A stretch of DNA of 64,000 nucleotides from Streptomyces flaveolus (GTDB taxonomy: Bacteria; Actinomycetota; Actinomycetes; Streptomycetales; Streptomycetaceae). The stretch covers positions 62,001-126,000 of the forward strand of contig NZ_JNWV01000016.1 of NCBI RefSeq assembly GCF_000716535.1, written 5' to 3'. Made by a program: the position numbers and the translations under genes. Below the pieces are notes generated by a model. That model searched no databases. It worked only from the letters and a program-made list of their open reading frames with translations, and was not told the DNA's origin. Positions 54,665 to 63,681 of the stretch are shown in pieces; position 1 is the first letter of the stretch; every line of letters starts with the position of its first letter.

Positions 54665-55726
54665 ATGACCGGCAAGCCGACGCTCGCGGTCGTGGGAGCG
54701 ACCGGAGCCGTCGGCACGGTCATGCTCCAGATCCTGTCCCAGCGCGCGGACGTCTGGGGCGAGATCCGTCTGATCGCCTCCCCTCGCTCGGCCGGCCGCA
54801 AGCTGGCCGTGCGCGGGGAGGAGGTCGAGGTGGTGGCCCTGACGGAGGACGCCTTCGCCGGGGTCGACATCGCGCTGTTCGACGTCCCGGACGAGGTCGC
54901 CGCCGAGTGGGCGCCGGTCGCCGCCGCGCGCGGCGCGGTCGTCGTCGACAACTCCGGCGCCTTCCGCATGGACCCGGACGTGCCGCTCGTCGTGCCCGAG
55001 ATCAACGCGCACGCCGTACGGTCCCGGCCGCGCGGGATCGTCGCCAACCCCAACTGCACGACCCTGACGATGATCGTCGCCCTGGGCGCGCTGCACGCCG
55101 AGTTCGGGCTGCGCGAGCTGGTGGTGTCGTCGTACCAGGCGGTGAGCGGGGCCGGGCGGGCCGGCGTGGAGACGCTGCGGGCCCAGCTCTCCCTGGTGGC
55201 CGGTACCGAGCTGGGCACCAAGCCCGGGGACGTGCGGCGGGCCGTCGGGGACGACACCGGGCCGTTCCCGGAGCCGGTCGCGCTGAACGTCGTGCCGTGG
55301 GCCGGGTCGCTGCGGGAGGACGGCTGGTCGTCGGAGGAGATGAAGGTCCGCGACGAGTCCCGGAAGATCCTCGGCCTGCCGGCGCTGCCGGTCGCCGTGA
55401 CCTGTGTCCGGGTGCCGGTGATCACCACGCACTCGCTGACCGTCCACGCCCGTTTCCAGCGGGAGGTCGGCGTCGACGGCGCCCGCGAGATCCTCGCGAC
55501 GGCGCCGGGCGTGGTGCTGTGCGACGACCCGGCCGCCGGTGAGTTCCCCACCCCCGCCGACGTGGTGGGCACCGATCCGACCTGGGTGGGCCGGGTGCGC
55601 CGGGCCCTGGACGACCCGACCGCGCTGGAACTCTTCGTGTGCGGCGACAACCTGCGCAAGGGTGCCGCGCTGAACTGCGCACAGATCGCGGAGCTGCTCG
55701 CGGCGGAGTTTTCCGGCCACGCGTAG
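54665..55726 (+). CDS. asd: Aspartate-semialdehyde dehydrogenase
   Basis: 353 aa. The NADP-binding start [38 protein letters not shown], the catalytic cysteine in NPNCTTL (Cys131) and the C-terminal segment with [16 protein letters not shown] fit the bacterial ASADH family. It reduces aspartyl phosphate to the semialdehyde, the branch point to lysine/diaminopimelate and to homoserine. Translated right after ask; the pair is an operon. Confidence 0.97.
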   Translation: MTGKPTLAVVGATGAVGTVMLQILSQRADVWGEIRLIASPRSAGRKLAVRGEEVEVVALTEDAFAGVDIALFDVPDEVAAEWAPVAAARGAVVVDNSGAFRMDPDVPLVVPEINAHAVRSRPRGIVANPNCTTLTMIVALGALHAEFGLRELVVSSYQAVSGAGRAGVETLRAQLSLVAGTELGTKPGDVRRAVGDDTGPFPEPVALNVVPWAGSLREDGWSSEEMKVRDESRKILGLPALPVAVTCVRVPVITTHSLTVHARFQREVGVDGAREILATAPGVVLCDDPAAGEFPTPADVVGTDPTWVGRVRRALDDPTALELFVCGDNLRKGAALNCAQIAELLAAEFSGHA

Positions 55727-56053
55727 CCGTTGAACTTTGTAGGATCTGTGTAAGCACTGTGGCCGGGAGCATGGTCCAAATCTCTTGAACCACCCCTCTC
55801 GACGACGGAGGATTTCTCTCCCCGTCTTCCGCAACCGTACGGAAGGCGGGGAGCGTCTTTGCGGTCACCCTTGCGGGACCGGGGACGTGATGATCCTGGC
55901 GTGGGGACGCCGTGATCGGGGCGTGGGGGCGCCCGTTCAAATGGGACATAAGGGAAGAGCGGGACGCATGACGGCACTTGAGGTACCGCCGGTTGTCGCA
56001 CATGTGACGCCCGGCACGTACAACCCCCGAGGGGGGAAGCGTGTCCAACAGGC
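55727..56053. other. 327-bp intergenic region with the asd terminator
   Basis: Holds the hairpin at 55818-55853 and, left of it, AT-rich promoter-like bases (TTGAACTTTGTAGGATCTG at 55731-55749). Short frames here (for example MGHKGRAGRM onwards at about 55939) have no ribosome site and overlap the sigma gene in another frame; I take them as non-coding. The sigma-factor promoter must lie in the right half. Confidence 0.5.
55818..55853 (+). terminator. Hairpin downstream of asd
   Basis: CTCCCCGTCTTCCG (55818-55831) pairs with CGGAAGGCGGGGAG (55840-55853), one T-G pair, 8-nt loop, followed by CGTCTTT. It lies 92 nt after the asd stop. Confidence 0.8.
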
Positions 56054-56734
56054 GTGGCAGAGGTACTCGAACTCAGTGTGGCCCGCGGCGGTACGGCCCT
56101 GCGGCCTCGCGCGGCGCTCCGGCCCCGCCCGCCCGGCGGCATGCCGGTGATCGCGCCCATGCCCGCAGCGCGGCCCGCCCGCATACCCAGTCAGCGTGAC
56201 GGCGCCGAGGAATCCGCGGGTGCCGTGGCGACCGAGGCCGCCGGCACGACCGTCGACCACCTCACCGAGACCTACCGGGCGCACTACCGCTCGCTGCTCG
56301 GCCTCGCCGCGCTCCTCCTCGACGACACCGCCTCCTGCGAGGACGTCGTCCAGGAGGCCTTCATCCGCGTCCACTCGGCCCGCAAGCGCGTCCGCGACCC
56401 CGAGAAGACCCTCGCCTACCTGCGGCAGACGGTCGTCAACCTCTCCCGCTCCACGCTGCGCCGGCGCATCCTGGGCCTGAAGCTGCTCTCCAAGCCGATG
56501 CCCGACATGGCGAGCGCGGAAGAGGGCGCCTACGACCAGTTGGAGCGCCGCGACCTCATCAAGGCGATGAAGGGGCTCCAGCGGCGCCAGCGCGAGGTGC
56601 TCGTGCTGCGTTACTTCGCGGACATGACCGAGGCTCAGGTCGCCGAGACGCTCGGCATATCCCTGGGCTCGGTCAAGGCCTACGGCTCGCGGGGCATCGC
56701 CGCGCTACGGGTGGCCATGGGGACACCGGCATGA
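56054..56734 (+). CDS. ECF sigma factor, SigE family of actinobacteria
   Basis: 226 aa from GTG 56054; the first 60 residues are Arg/Pro/Ala-rich and unlike a sigma domain. Region 2 reads HYRSLLGLAALLLDDTASCE, then DVVQEAFIRVHSARKRVRD; region 4 reads RRQREVLVLRYFADMTEAQV and AETLGISLGSVKAYGSRGIA. It directs RNA polymerase to a small regulon. The start is uncertain because no ribosome site is close. The next gene overlaps by 4 bp (ATGA) and encodes a membrane protein, the usual place for an anti-sigma partner. Confidence 0.88.
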   Translation: MAEVLELSVARGGTALRPRAALRPRPPGGMPVIAPMPAARPARIPSQRDGAEESAGAVATEAAGTTVDHLTETYRAHYRSLLGLAALLLDDTASCEDVVQEAFIRVHSARKRVRDPEKTLAYLRQTVVNLSRSTLRRRILGLKLLSKPMPDMASAEEGAYDQLERRDLIKAMKGLQRRQREVLVLRYFADMTEAQVAETLGISLGSVKAYGSRGIAALRVAMGTPA

Positions 56735-57957
56735 GCGACCACTCCGAAGGGGGCGCTTCCCATGACGGTCACTCCCATGAGCGCCACTCCCACGAACGTC
56801 ATGAGCCCTACGCCTGGCACGAGCCGACGGAACGCAACGGGCAACAGCACACGCCATCGCACGCTGGGAACGGAACTGTGAACCACGGCCCCGACGACAA
56901 GGGCCCGGAGAGGCTCGACGGAGTCCACAGCCTGGACGGACCCGACTCCGACGAACTGGCCCTGCGCCGGCTGCTGCACTCGGCGGTCGACGACCTCGAA
57001 CCGCGCACCGGCACCCTGGACCACCTGCGCCGGGCCGTCCCCGCGCGCCGCGCCCGCAAGCGGCAGGCCGTGGTCGGCATGGCCGCGGCGGCCCTGTTCA
57101 TGGGCACCGCGATCCCCGCCCTCGTGCACGTCTCCCAGGCCGGCGGATCTGACCCCAACACCGCGATGGCCGGCCAGTCCTCCCAGGCCCAGGGCGGCAC
57201 CGGGGAGGGCAAGGACAAGGGCACCGGCAAGGGCGGCCCGAAGGACGCCGGCACTACGACCGTCGCGCCCGGCAAGGAGTCCGGCCGGCCCGACGACAAG
57301 GGCACGAAGCCCGGCAACGCCGGCGGCACCACCGCAGGCGCCGACCCTTCCGCCACGGCGGCTTCGGGCGTCCCGCTCTGTACGGCGACCCAGCTCGGCT
57401 CCGCCACCGGCAGCGCGAACGCGCCCGACACCGCGGGGGTCGTCTACGGCACCTTCCGCGTCACCAACATCTCCGGCACCGCCTGCGCGGTCGCCGGCGC
57501 GGGCAGCATCACGCCCACCGCCCAGGGCGCCGCCGATCCGGCCAAGGTCCTCAGCGCCCGGCATGCGGCCGGGGACGCGGCGACGGCCCTGCCCGACCCG
57601 ACCCAGGAGGTCGCCGGGCTGGTGCTCCAGCCGGGCGCGGCGTACGAGGAGAAGTTCGCCTTCGTCCCCTCGGAGACCTGCCCCACCACCGGCGGCGACA
57701 GCGGTCCGGGCGACCCCGACCCGACCGGCCCGACGCCCGATCCGTCGCCCAGCCAGGAGGTGGGTGCCTCCGGCGCCACGACCGACAGCACCGGCTCGGA
57801 GGGCACGACCCCGCAACTCGCCACCGAGGACGGCCCGGCCGACGGCAGCGTCACGGTGACCCACACGGCACAGGGGGGTTCGCCGACGGCGACGGCCGTG
57901 GTGTCCGGGGCGTGCGCGGGGACCGTCTACTACACCGGGCTGCTCCCGGGCGCCTGA
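56731..57957 (+). CDS. His-rich membrane protein coupled to the sigma factor
   Basis: 408 aa. The first 25 residues are rich in His/Glu/Ser (HDGHSHERHSHERHEP), a possible metal site. A cytosolic segment (LALRRLLHSAVDDLEPRTGT, then LDHLRRAVPARRARKRQ) leads to one membrane helix (about 112-130). The extracellular part has a Gly/Lys-rich linker, a DUF4232-like beta domain (CTATQLGSATG, TFRVTNISGTACAV) and a Pro/Asp-rich section. Position and coupling suggest an anti-sigma or signal-receiving role; no classical zinc anti-sigma motif (HxxxCxxC) is present. Confidence 0.72.
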   Translation: MSDHSEGGASHDGHSHERHSHERHEPYAWHEPTERNGQQHTPSHAGNGTVNHGPDDKGPERLDGVHSLDGPDSDELALRRLLHSAVDDLEPRTGTLDHLRRAVPARRARKRQAVVGMAAAALFMGTAIPALVHVSQAGGSDPNTAMAGQSSQAQGGTGEGKDKGTGKGGPKDAGTTTVAPGKESGRPDDKGTKPGNAGGTTAGADPSATAASGVPLCTATQLGSATGSANAPDTAGVVYGTFRVTNISGTACAVAGAGSITPTAQGAADPAKVLSARHAAGDAATALPDPTQEVAGLVLQPGAAYEEKFAFVPSETCPTTGGDSGPGDPDPTGPTPDPSPSQEVGASGATTDSTGSEGTTPQLATEDGPADGSVTVTHTAQGGSPTATAVVSGACAGTVYYTGLLPGA

Positions 57958-58026
57958 CGCTCCGCTGTCAGAAGGGGCGCGTCGACGCCGTTCCTCCGGG
58001 GAAGCGTGCGCGCCCGCGGGTCCGCG

Positions 58027-58068
58027 TGGCTGGTCGCCCAGCTCCCCGCGCCCCTTCGGGGGCGCGGG
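58027..58068. repeat. Dispersed GTCGC-type hairpin repeat
   Basis: GTCGCCCAGCTCCCCGCGCC followed by CCTTCGGGGGCGCGGG; the arms CGCGCCCC/GGGGCGCG fold into a hairpin. It is the same family as the copies at 29264-29409 and 50494. It lies between the convergent His-rich and SURF1-like genes and probably terminates both. Confidence 0.75.
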
Positions 58069-58079
58069 TCGGGCGGGGG

Positions 58080-58871
58080 TCAGCCGCTCGGCACCGGCTC
58101 CCGGTCCGCCTCCTCCGCCACCAGGCCCAGCGCGGCGTCCCGTTGGAACTCCAGCTCCCGGCGCAGCAAGCGGAACCACATGAAGACCACGAAGCCCGCG
58201 AAGACGAACCACTCGCCGGTGTAACCGAGGTTCTGGAACGCCTTGAGGTCCAGCCCCGTACCACCCGGCGCGGTCGCGGGCACGGCCTTCATCCCGGCGT
58301 CGCCCTTGTCGAGGGTGACCCAGGCGTCGTACAGCCGGTACGGCACCAGGTTCACCAGCGACGCCGAGCTGATCGCCGAGGTCTGCCCGGCAGGGAGCCC
58401 GCCCTGCGCGCTGACCCCGTTGTCCCCCGGGGTCTCGGGTGCCTGCAACGCACCGGTGACGGTGACCTCGCCACGGGGCGGCGCGGGCGCCTTCGCCGCG
58501 TCCGCCGTACCCGGCAGCCACCCCCGCACCACCGGCAGCGCCTTGCCGGAACCGGTGCGCAGCAGGGTCAGGACGTAGAAGCCGCGCTTGCCGTCCAGCT
58601 CCCGTCCGGGCACCAGCAACTGCTCCCCGTACCGCCCGCTCGCCGTGACCCGCCGCCCCGACGTGCTCTTGTCCACGGGCAGCAGCGAGTCCAGCGGGCG
58701 CGCGGCCTCGCCCCGGTCGGAGGCGGCCTGCTCGGTGGCGGCGCGATGGTCCTGCACCCGCCCCTCGAACCGGCTCAGCTGCCACGACCCCATGAAGACG
58801 CAGAAGGGGATGGCGAGCAGCACGAAGACGTTGATGCCCCACCAGCGGGGTGTCAGCAGAAACCGGTACAC
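58080..58871 (-). CDS. SURF1-like cytochrome oxidase assembly protein
   Basis: 263 aa from the GTG at 58871: TACCGT lies exactly 7 nt upstream and the result, VYRFLLTPRWWGINVFVLLA, is the usual family start. An N-terminal helix (about 10-28) and a C-terminal helix (YTGEWFVFAGFVVFMWFRLL) frame an extracytoplasmic domain with GFYVLTLLRT and PVVRGWLPG. SURF1 helps insert heme into the aa3-type cytochrome oxidase. No oxidase genes are in the window. Confidence 0.9.
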   Translation of the reverse strand: MYRFLLTPRWWGINVFVLLAIPFCVFMGSWQLSRFEGRVQDHRAATEQAASDRGEAARPLDSLLPVDKSTSGRRVTASGRYGEQLLVPGRELDGKRGFYVLTLLRTGSGKALPVVRGWLPGTADAAKAPAPPRGEVTVTGALQAPETPGDNGVSAQGGLPAGQTSAISSASLVNLVPYRLYDAWVTLDKGDAGMKAVPATAPGGTGLDLKAFQNLGYTGEWFVFAGFVVFMWFRLLRRELEFQRDAALGLVAEEADREPVPSG

Positions 58872-58914
58872 GCCCTCCACGGTACGGCGCCCGGGCCCGT
58901 GCCTCGGCCTCGGG

Positions 58915-59781
58915 TCAGCTCTTGCTCGCCCTCAGGGAGTAGATCAGCGGGATCCGCGGGTGGTCCGCCGGGAACCGGTGGTAGCCGTCGCGCACCTCGA
59001 AGTTCTCGAAGCGCGGGAAGAGCGACACGTCGTGCTCGTGCAGGAATTCGATGCGCAGGCCCGCCGCGGCGAGCGCGGAGACCACGTCCCCGAGGGGGTG
59101 CTGCCACTCCACGCTGCGGTTGTGGACGGTGACGGCGTCCAGGTCGGCGTAGGTCCCCGGTTCGTTCCACACCTGTGCGTCCCGGGTGAAGTAGTCGCGC
59201 ACGATCCGGGTGCCGGTCTCGTCGTCCAGGGTCTCGGTGATCGGGTGGAACTCGGCGAGGTAGAGGAACCCGCCGGGCGCGACGAGGGAGGCGGCCGTCT
59301 CCGCCCAGCGCCTGAGGTCCGGCAGCCAGCACAGGGCGCCCAGCCCGGTGTACACGATGTCGTACGACGGCTCGGGCACGGCCCCGGCCGCGTCGTACAC
59401 GTCGCTGGTGACGAAGGCGGCCCGGTCGGGGCCGTAGCCGAGGTCGGCGGCGAGGGCGCGGGCCGCCTCGACCGCGGGTGCGGAGAAGTCCAGGCCGACG
59501 ACGCGGGCGGCGCCGCGGTGGACCCAGGAGAGCGTGTCGGTGCCGATGTGGCACTGCAGGTGCAGCAGCGTCTTCCCGGTGACGTCCCCGACCTCGGCCC
59601 GCTCGAAGTCCCGCAGGTCGTCCCGGCGGGTGCGGAAGCCGTCGAGGTCGTAGAAGGTCCCGGCGACATGCAGGGGGACCCGCTCGTCCCACATGGCCCG
59701 GTTGTCCTCGCGCCAGCCCTCGGGGACGGACGGGGACGACGGTCCCCCGGGTGTGGACGCGGAAGTGGCGGAAACGCTCAT
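58915..59781 (-). CDS. Class I SAM-dependent methyltransferase
   Basis: 288 aa from the ATG at 59781; TAACTT with a 7-nt gap marks a leaderless start. Motif I has the form LLHLQCHIGTDTLSWVHRGA, followed by VVGLDFSAPAVEAA (acidic end of strand 2), FVTSDVYDAA and YDIVYTGLGALCWLPDL. Downstream pieces (LVAPGGFLYLAEFHP, then FPADHPRIPLIYSLRAS) fit small-molecule methyltransferases of the SmtA group. The substrate is unknown. It is divergent from an S9 peptidase gene. Confidence 0.9.
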   Translation of the reverse strand: MSVSATSASTPGGPSSPSVPEGWREDNRAMWDERVPLHVAGTFYDLDGFRTRRDDLRDFERAEVGDVTGKTLLHLQCHIGTDTLSWVHRGAARVVGLDFSAPAVEAARALAADLGYGPDRAAFVTSDVYDAAGAVPEPSYDIVYTGLGALCWLPDLRRWAETAASLVAPGGFLYLAEFHPITETLDDETGTRIVRDYFTRDAQVWNEPGTYADLDAVTVHNRSVEWQHPLGDVVSALAAAGLRIEFLHEHDVSLFPRFENFEVRDGYHRFPADHPRIPLIYSLRASKS

Positions 59782-59852
59782 GGCGCGGAAGTTATCCACA
59801 GGCTGGGCACACCCGCCACCCAATTGTCGGCGCGGCCAGGCACTATGGGCGC

Positions 59853-61679
59853 ATGACTGGGGCCATGAACGAGAGCAGTACGCCGGACACGCAGCACACA
59901 CCGGACATGCCGGACTGGGAGAAGCGCTTCCGGGCGCCGCGGGTGTCGCTGCCCGACTGGGCGGAGGACGCGCCGGACCGCGCCCTGTTCGTGTCGAACG
60001 CGACGGGGACGTACGAGCTGTACGCCTGGGACAGAGCGACGGGCGAGCAGCGGCAGGCCACGGCCCGGCCGAACGGCACGACGGACGGCGTGCTCTCCCC
60101 GGACGGCGCCTGGATCTGGTGGTTCGACGACAAGGACGGCGACGAGTTCGGCATCTGGCGCCGCCAGCCCTTCACGGGCGGCCCGGACGAGCCGGCCGTG
60201 CCCGGCCTCGACCCGTCCTACCCGGCCGGCCTGGCCCTGTCCCGCGACGGCCGCACGGCGGTCGTCGGCCGCTCCACGGACGAGGAGGGTACGACGATCC
60301 ACCTGGCCCGCGAGGGCGCGGACCCGGTGGAGATCTACCGCCACCGCGAGTCGGCGGGCGTCGGCGACCTCTCGCACGACGGCTCCCTGATCGCCGTCGA
60401 GCACACCGAGCACGGCGACGCCATGCACGCGGCCCTGCGGGTGCTCCGCCCGGACGGCACGACGGTCGCCGAGCTGGACGACACCAAGGGCGGCACCGAG
60501 GAGCTGGGCCTGGAGGTGCTGGGCTTCGCCCCGGTCGACGGCGACACCCGGCTGCTCATCGGGCACCAGCGCCGGGGCCGCTGGGAACCGCTGGTGTGGG
60601 ACGTGGCCACGGGCGAGGAGACCGACCTGGCCCTGGACCTGCAGGGTGACGTCAGCGCCGAGTGGTACCCGGACGGCTCGGCCCTGCTCGTCGTCCACGG
60701 CTTCGAGGCCCGCAGCGAGCTGTTCCGGTACGACGTGACGACCCGCGAGCTGACCCGCATCCCCACCCCGCCCGGCACGGTCTCCGGCGCGACCGCCCGC
60801 CCCGACGGCAGCGTGGAGTACCTGTGGTCGTCGGCCGCCGAGCCGCCGGCGGTCCGCTCCACGGCCGGCGGTGTGGTGCTGGACCCCCCGGGCATGGCGT
60901 GCCCGGCGTCGGTGCCGGTGGAGGACGTGTGGGTGGAGGGCCCCGGCGGCCGCATCCACGCGCTGATCCAGAAGCCGGCGGGCGCCACGGGCCCCCTCCC
61001 CACCGTCTTCGACCTGCACGGCGGCCCGACCTGGCACGACAGCGACTCCTTCGCGGCGGGCCCGGCCGCCTGGATCGACCACGGCTACGCGGTGGTCCGC
61101 ATCAACTACCGCGGCTCCACCGGCTACGGCCGCGCCTGGACGGACGCCCTCAAGCACCGGGTGGGCCTGATCGAGCTGGAGGACGTGGCGGCGGTGCGCG
61201 ACTGGGCGGTCTCCTCCGGTCTCGCCGATCCCTCCCGCCTGATCCTCACCGGCGCCTCCTGGGGCGGCTATCTGACCCTGCTCGGCGTCGGCACCCAGCC
61301 GGAGGCCTGGGCGCTGGGCATCGCGGTGGTGCCGGTCGCGGACTACGTCACCGCGTACCACGACGAGATGGAGTCCCTGAAGGCCATGGACCGCACCCTG
61401 CTGGGCGGCACCCCGGAGGAGGTCCCGGAGCGCTTCGAGGCGTCCTCCCCGCTGACCTACGTCGACCAGGTCAAGGCCCCGGTCTACATCTCGGCGGGCG
61501 TCAACGACCCGCGCTGCCCGATCCGCCAGATCGACAACTACGTCAAGAGACTGGAGACCCGGGGCGCGGTCCACGAGGTGTACCGGTACGACGCGGGACA
61601 CGGGTCGCTGGTGGTGGACGAGCGGATCAAGCAGGTGAGGCTGGAACTGGAGTTCGCGGCACGGCACCTGCCGGCCTAG
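59853..61679 (+). CDS. Prolyl oligopeptidase-family serine peptidase (S9)
   Basis: 608 aa from the ATG at 59853. A beta-propeller of WD-like blades fills the first 360 residues (DGVLSPDGAWIWWFDDKDGD, LSHDGSLIAVEHTEHGD, AEWYPDGSALLVVHG). The C-terminal alpha/beta-hydrolase domain has HGGPTWHDSDSF, Ser469 in GASWGGY, Asp552 in GVNDPRCPI and His583 in AGHGSLV. No signal peptide, so a cytosolic oligopeptidase or acylpeptide hydrolase is likely. No clear ribosome site. Confidence 0.93.
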   Translation: MTGAMNESSTPDTQHTPDMPDWEKRFRAPRVSLPDWAEDAPDRALFVSNATGTYELYAWDRATGEQRQATARPNGTTDGVLSPDGAWIWWFDDKDGDEFGIWRRQPFTGGPDEPAVPGLDPSYPAGLALSRDGRTAVVGRSTDEEGTTIHLAREGADPVEIYRHRESAGVGDLSHDGSLIAVEHTEHGDAMHAALRVLRPDGTTVAELDDTKGGTEELGLEVLGFAPVDGDTRLLIGHQRRGRWEPLVWDVATGEETDLALDLQGDVSAEWYPDGSALLVVHGFEARSELFRYDVTTRELTRIPTPPGTVSGATARPDGSVEYLWSSAAEPPAVRSTAGGVVLDPPGMACPASVPVEDVWVEGPGGRIHALIQKPAGATGPLPTVFDLHGGPTWHDSDSFAAGPAAWIDHGYAVVRINYRGSTGYGRAWTDALKHRVGLIELEDVAAVRDWAVSSGLADPSRLILTGASWGGYLTLLGVGTQPEAWALGIAVVPVADYVTAYHDEMESLKAMDRTLLGGTPEEVPERFEASSPLTYVDQVKAPVYISAGVNDPRCPIRQIDNYVKRLETRGAVHEVYRYDAGHGSLVVDERIKQVRLELEFAARHLPA

Positions 61680-61681
61680 GG

Positions 61682-63571
61682 TCAGCGCAGCTCCGCGAGC
61701 CCTCGACGGGTGGCGGCGACCACCACCCGGTCGCCCTTCTCCAGCACGTGCGAGGAAGAGGTGTCGGCGCGGCCCAGCAGCGCCAGCACCCGCCAGGACC
61801 CGGCCCGGAAGGCCTCCCGCACGGTCCGGCCCTCCAGTTGGGGATGCCCGTCCACGTCCACCGCGGCGAACAGCAGCACCCTCCGCTCGACGGCGACGGC
61901 CCCGAGCACCTGCCGCCCCAGCATGGCCCCGGCGAACGCGGGGGCGGCCAGGTGGGTGACGCTCCGGCTCCGGGTCAGCGCCTGCGGGTAGGCGGTGCGG
62001 AGGGTGCGGTACACGGCGGTGGCGAAGTCGTCGTCGTACAGCCGCAGCACCACACGCAGATCGGGCCGTACGGACCGCGCGTAGAGCACGGCCTCCAGGT
62101 TGGTGGTGTCGGAGCTGGTCACCGCGAGCAGGGCCTGGGCCCGTTGGATCTGGGCGGCCTCCAGGACGCCCTCCTGGGTGACGTCCCCGAGCACCACCGG
62201 CACCCGCAGCCGGCGGGCGGTGGCCAGGCCCCGCGCCTCCGGGTCGGACTCGACGCACACCACGGGGATGCCCAGTTCCCGCAGCCGGGTCAGCACCCGG
62301 GTGCCGATCTTTCCGAGCCCGAGCAGGACCACGTGTCCGCTCAGGCCGCGCGGCGGCTTGCGCAGGGCGGAGGCGGTGCGGAAGGTGCCGAACGCTTCCA
62401 GCGCGGCGGCCAGCAGCACCGGCAGCAGCAGCAACCCGACGAATGCGGAGAGGAGTTGGAGGAGCTGGCGGCCCAAGGGCTCCCTGAGGGCGGGGTCGTC
62501 GATCGCGAACAGGTCGAGCAGGGTGATGTAGAACGCGCGCAGCGGATGGATGCCGGTGACCACCCGCAGGGCGACGGCGAGGCCGACCACGCAGCCGACG
62601 AGCACGGCCAGGGACCAGCGCAGCCGCCGGGAGAAGAGGGAGCCGAGCGGCGGTACCCCGGTCATCGCGCGGCGGGCGGGAGCGGCGGTCTCGGTGCCGG
62701 CCCCGGCGGAGACGTGCTCCAGCACCACGGCCTGCCGTCCGGTGGCCTGCCGGACCTCCTCGTCGTCGGGGAGCAGCCGGGGCTGCTGTTCCACGGCGCC
62801 GAACGGGCCGTCGGTGCCGGCCGGGTCGCCGCCCGAGAGCAGGGCGAGGGTGAGCAGCCCGGTCTCGGTGCCGGGACCGTCCCCGGACAGCGGCCGTTCC
62901 ACGGCGCGCAGCAGCAGGCCCTCCGTCTGTACGACCCTGCTGGTGCCGGCGACGGCGGTGGCGGCCAGCGCGGGTGCGGCGGTGTCGGCGTCGGACAGCA
63001 CGGTGGTGGAGGCCTCGACGGCGGCGCCCGGACCGCCGTCGTCCCCGGCGGCCAACGCGGCCGCCTGGTCGAGGAGTTCCTCGATGTGCTGGCCCAACCG
63101 CCGGTTGTAGAGCCGCAGGACGAGCCGCAGCCGGGGGTTGAGCCGGCGGGCGGTCAGGGCGGCCCGGATGTTGGTCTCGTCGTCGTCGTACACGAGGGCC
63201 AGCGCGGCGGCCCGGGCCACCCCGGCCTCGGCGAGCACCGCCTCGCTCAACTCGGCGGCCTCCAGCACCACCTCGCCCTCGGGGCGCCCGCCGGGGGGCG
63301 CGGCGGCGGGCTGCCCGGCCGTGCCGGTCCGGCCGACCGTGCCCACGGCGGCGCTGACCACGCGGTCGAACAGCGCGGCCGACGCGGACCGGGCGCGGCC
63401 GACCACCGGGGGCCGGACGGTGCGCTCGTTCGGCGGCACGACGAGGGTGACCTGCTCGCCGTAGACCCCGCGCAACTCGGCGGCCAGCCGGTGCGCGAGC
63501 CCGTCGTCACCGCACACCACCATGTGCGCCGGCGGGGACCCCGGCCCCCCTTGATACGGAACGCTCGCCAC
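61682..63571 (-). CDS. Membrane protein with two TrkA-N-like nucleotide-binding domains
   Basis: 629 aa from the GTG at 63571 (an ATG at 63523 starts the domain more directly). An N-terminal domain (MVVCGDDGLAHRLAAELR, LVYDDDETNIRAAL) and a C-terminal domain (HVVLLGLGKIGTRVLTRLRE, TSSDTTNLEAVLYAR) are both Rossmann-like TrkA-N/RCK folds. Between them (about 310-395) lie two membrane helices around FYITLLDLFAIDDP, at the place of a pore loop, but without TVGYG. It therefore looks like a potassium-channel relative without the selectivity filter. The C-terminal part resembles a TrkA-C domain. Ion or ligand unknown. Confidence 0.82.
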   Translation of the reverse strand: MASVPYQGGPGSPPAHMVVCGDDGLAHRLAAELRGVYGEQVTLVVPPNERTVRPPVVGRARSASAALFDRVVSAAVGTVGRTGTAGQPAAAPPGGRPEGEVVLEAAELSEAVLAEAGVARAAALALVYDDDETNIRAALTARRLNPRLRLVLRLYNRRLGQHIEELLDQAAALAAGDDGGPGAAVEASTTVLSDADTAAPALAATAVAGTSRVVQTEGLLLRAVERPLSGDGPGTETGLLTLALLSGGDPAGTDGPFGAVEQQPRLLPDDEEVRQATGRQAVVLEHVSAGAGTETAAPARRAMTGVPPLGSLFSRRLRWSLAVLVGCVVGLAVALRVVTGIHPLRAFYITLLDLFAIDDPALREPLGRQLLQLLSAFVGLLLLPVLLAAALEAFGTFRTASALRKPPRGLSGHVVLLGLGKIGTRVLTRLRELGIPVVCVESDPEARGLATARRLRVPVVLGDVTQEGVLEAAQIQRAQALLAVTSSDTTNLEAVLYARSVRPDLRVVLRLYDDDFATAVYRTLRTAYPQALTRSRSVTHLAAPAFAGAMLGRQVLGAVAVERRVLLFAAVDVDGHPQLEGRTVREAFRAGSWRVLALLGRADTSSSHVLEKGDRVVVAATRRGLAELR

Positions 63572-63681
63572 AAGGGGAAAGAGTGCACCAAGGAGTTGAG
63601 TGGTTCCAGCAACGGCCTGAACGTCCGCGCCGGAGACCGCGTAGGGAAGGGGAGGGAGAGCAGCAGCCGGAGGGAACCGCC

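Noticed and set aside
55774..55791. A possible 5-codon leader peptide (MVQIS) between asd and the sigma gene
   Set aside because: The start has no properly spaced ribosome site and no attenuator-like alternative hairpins were found around it.
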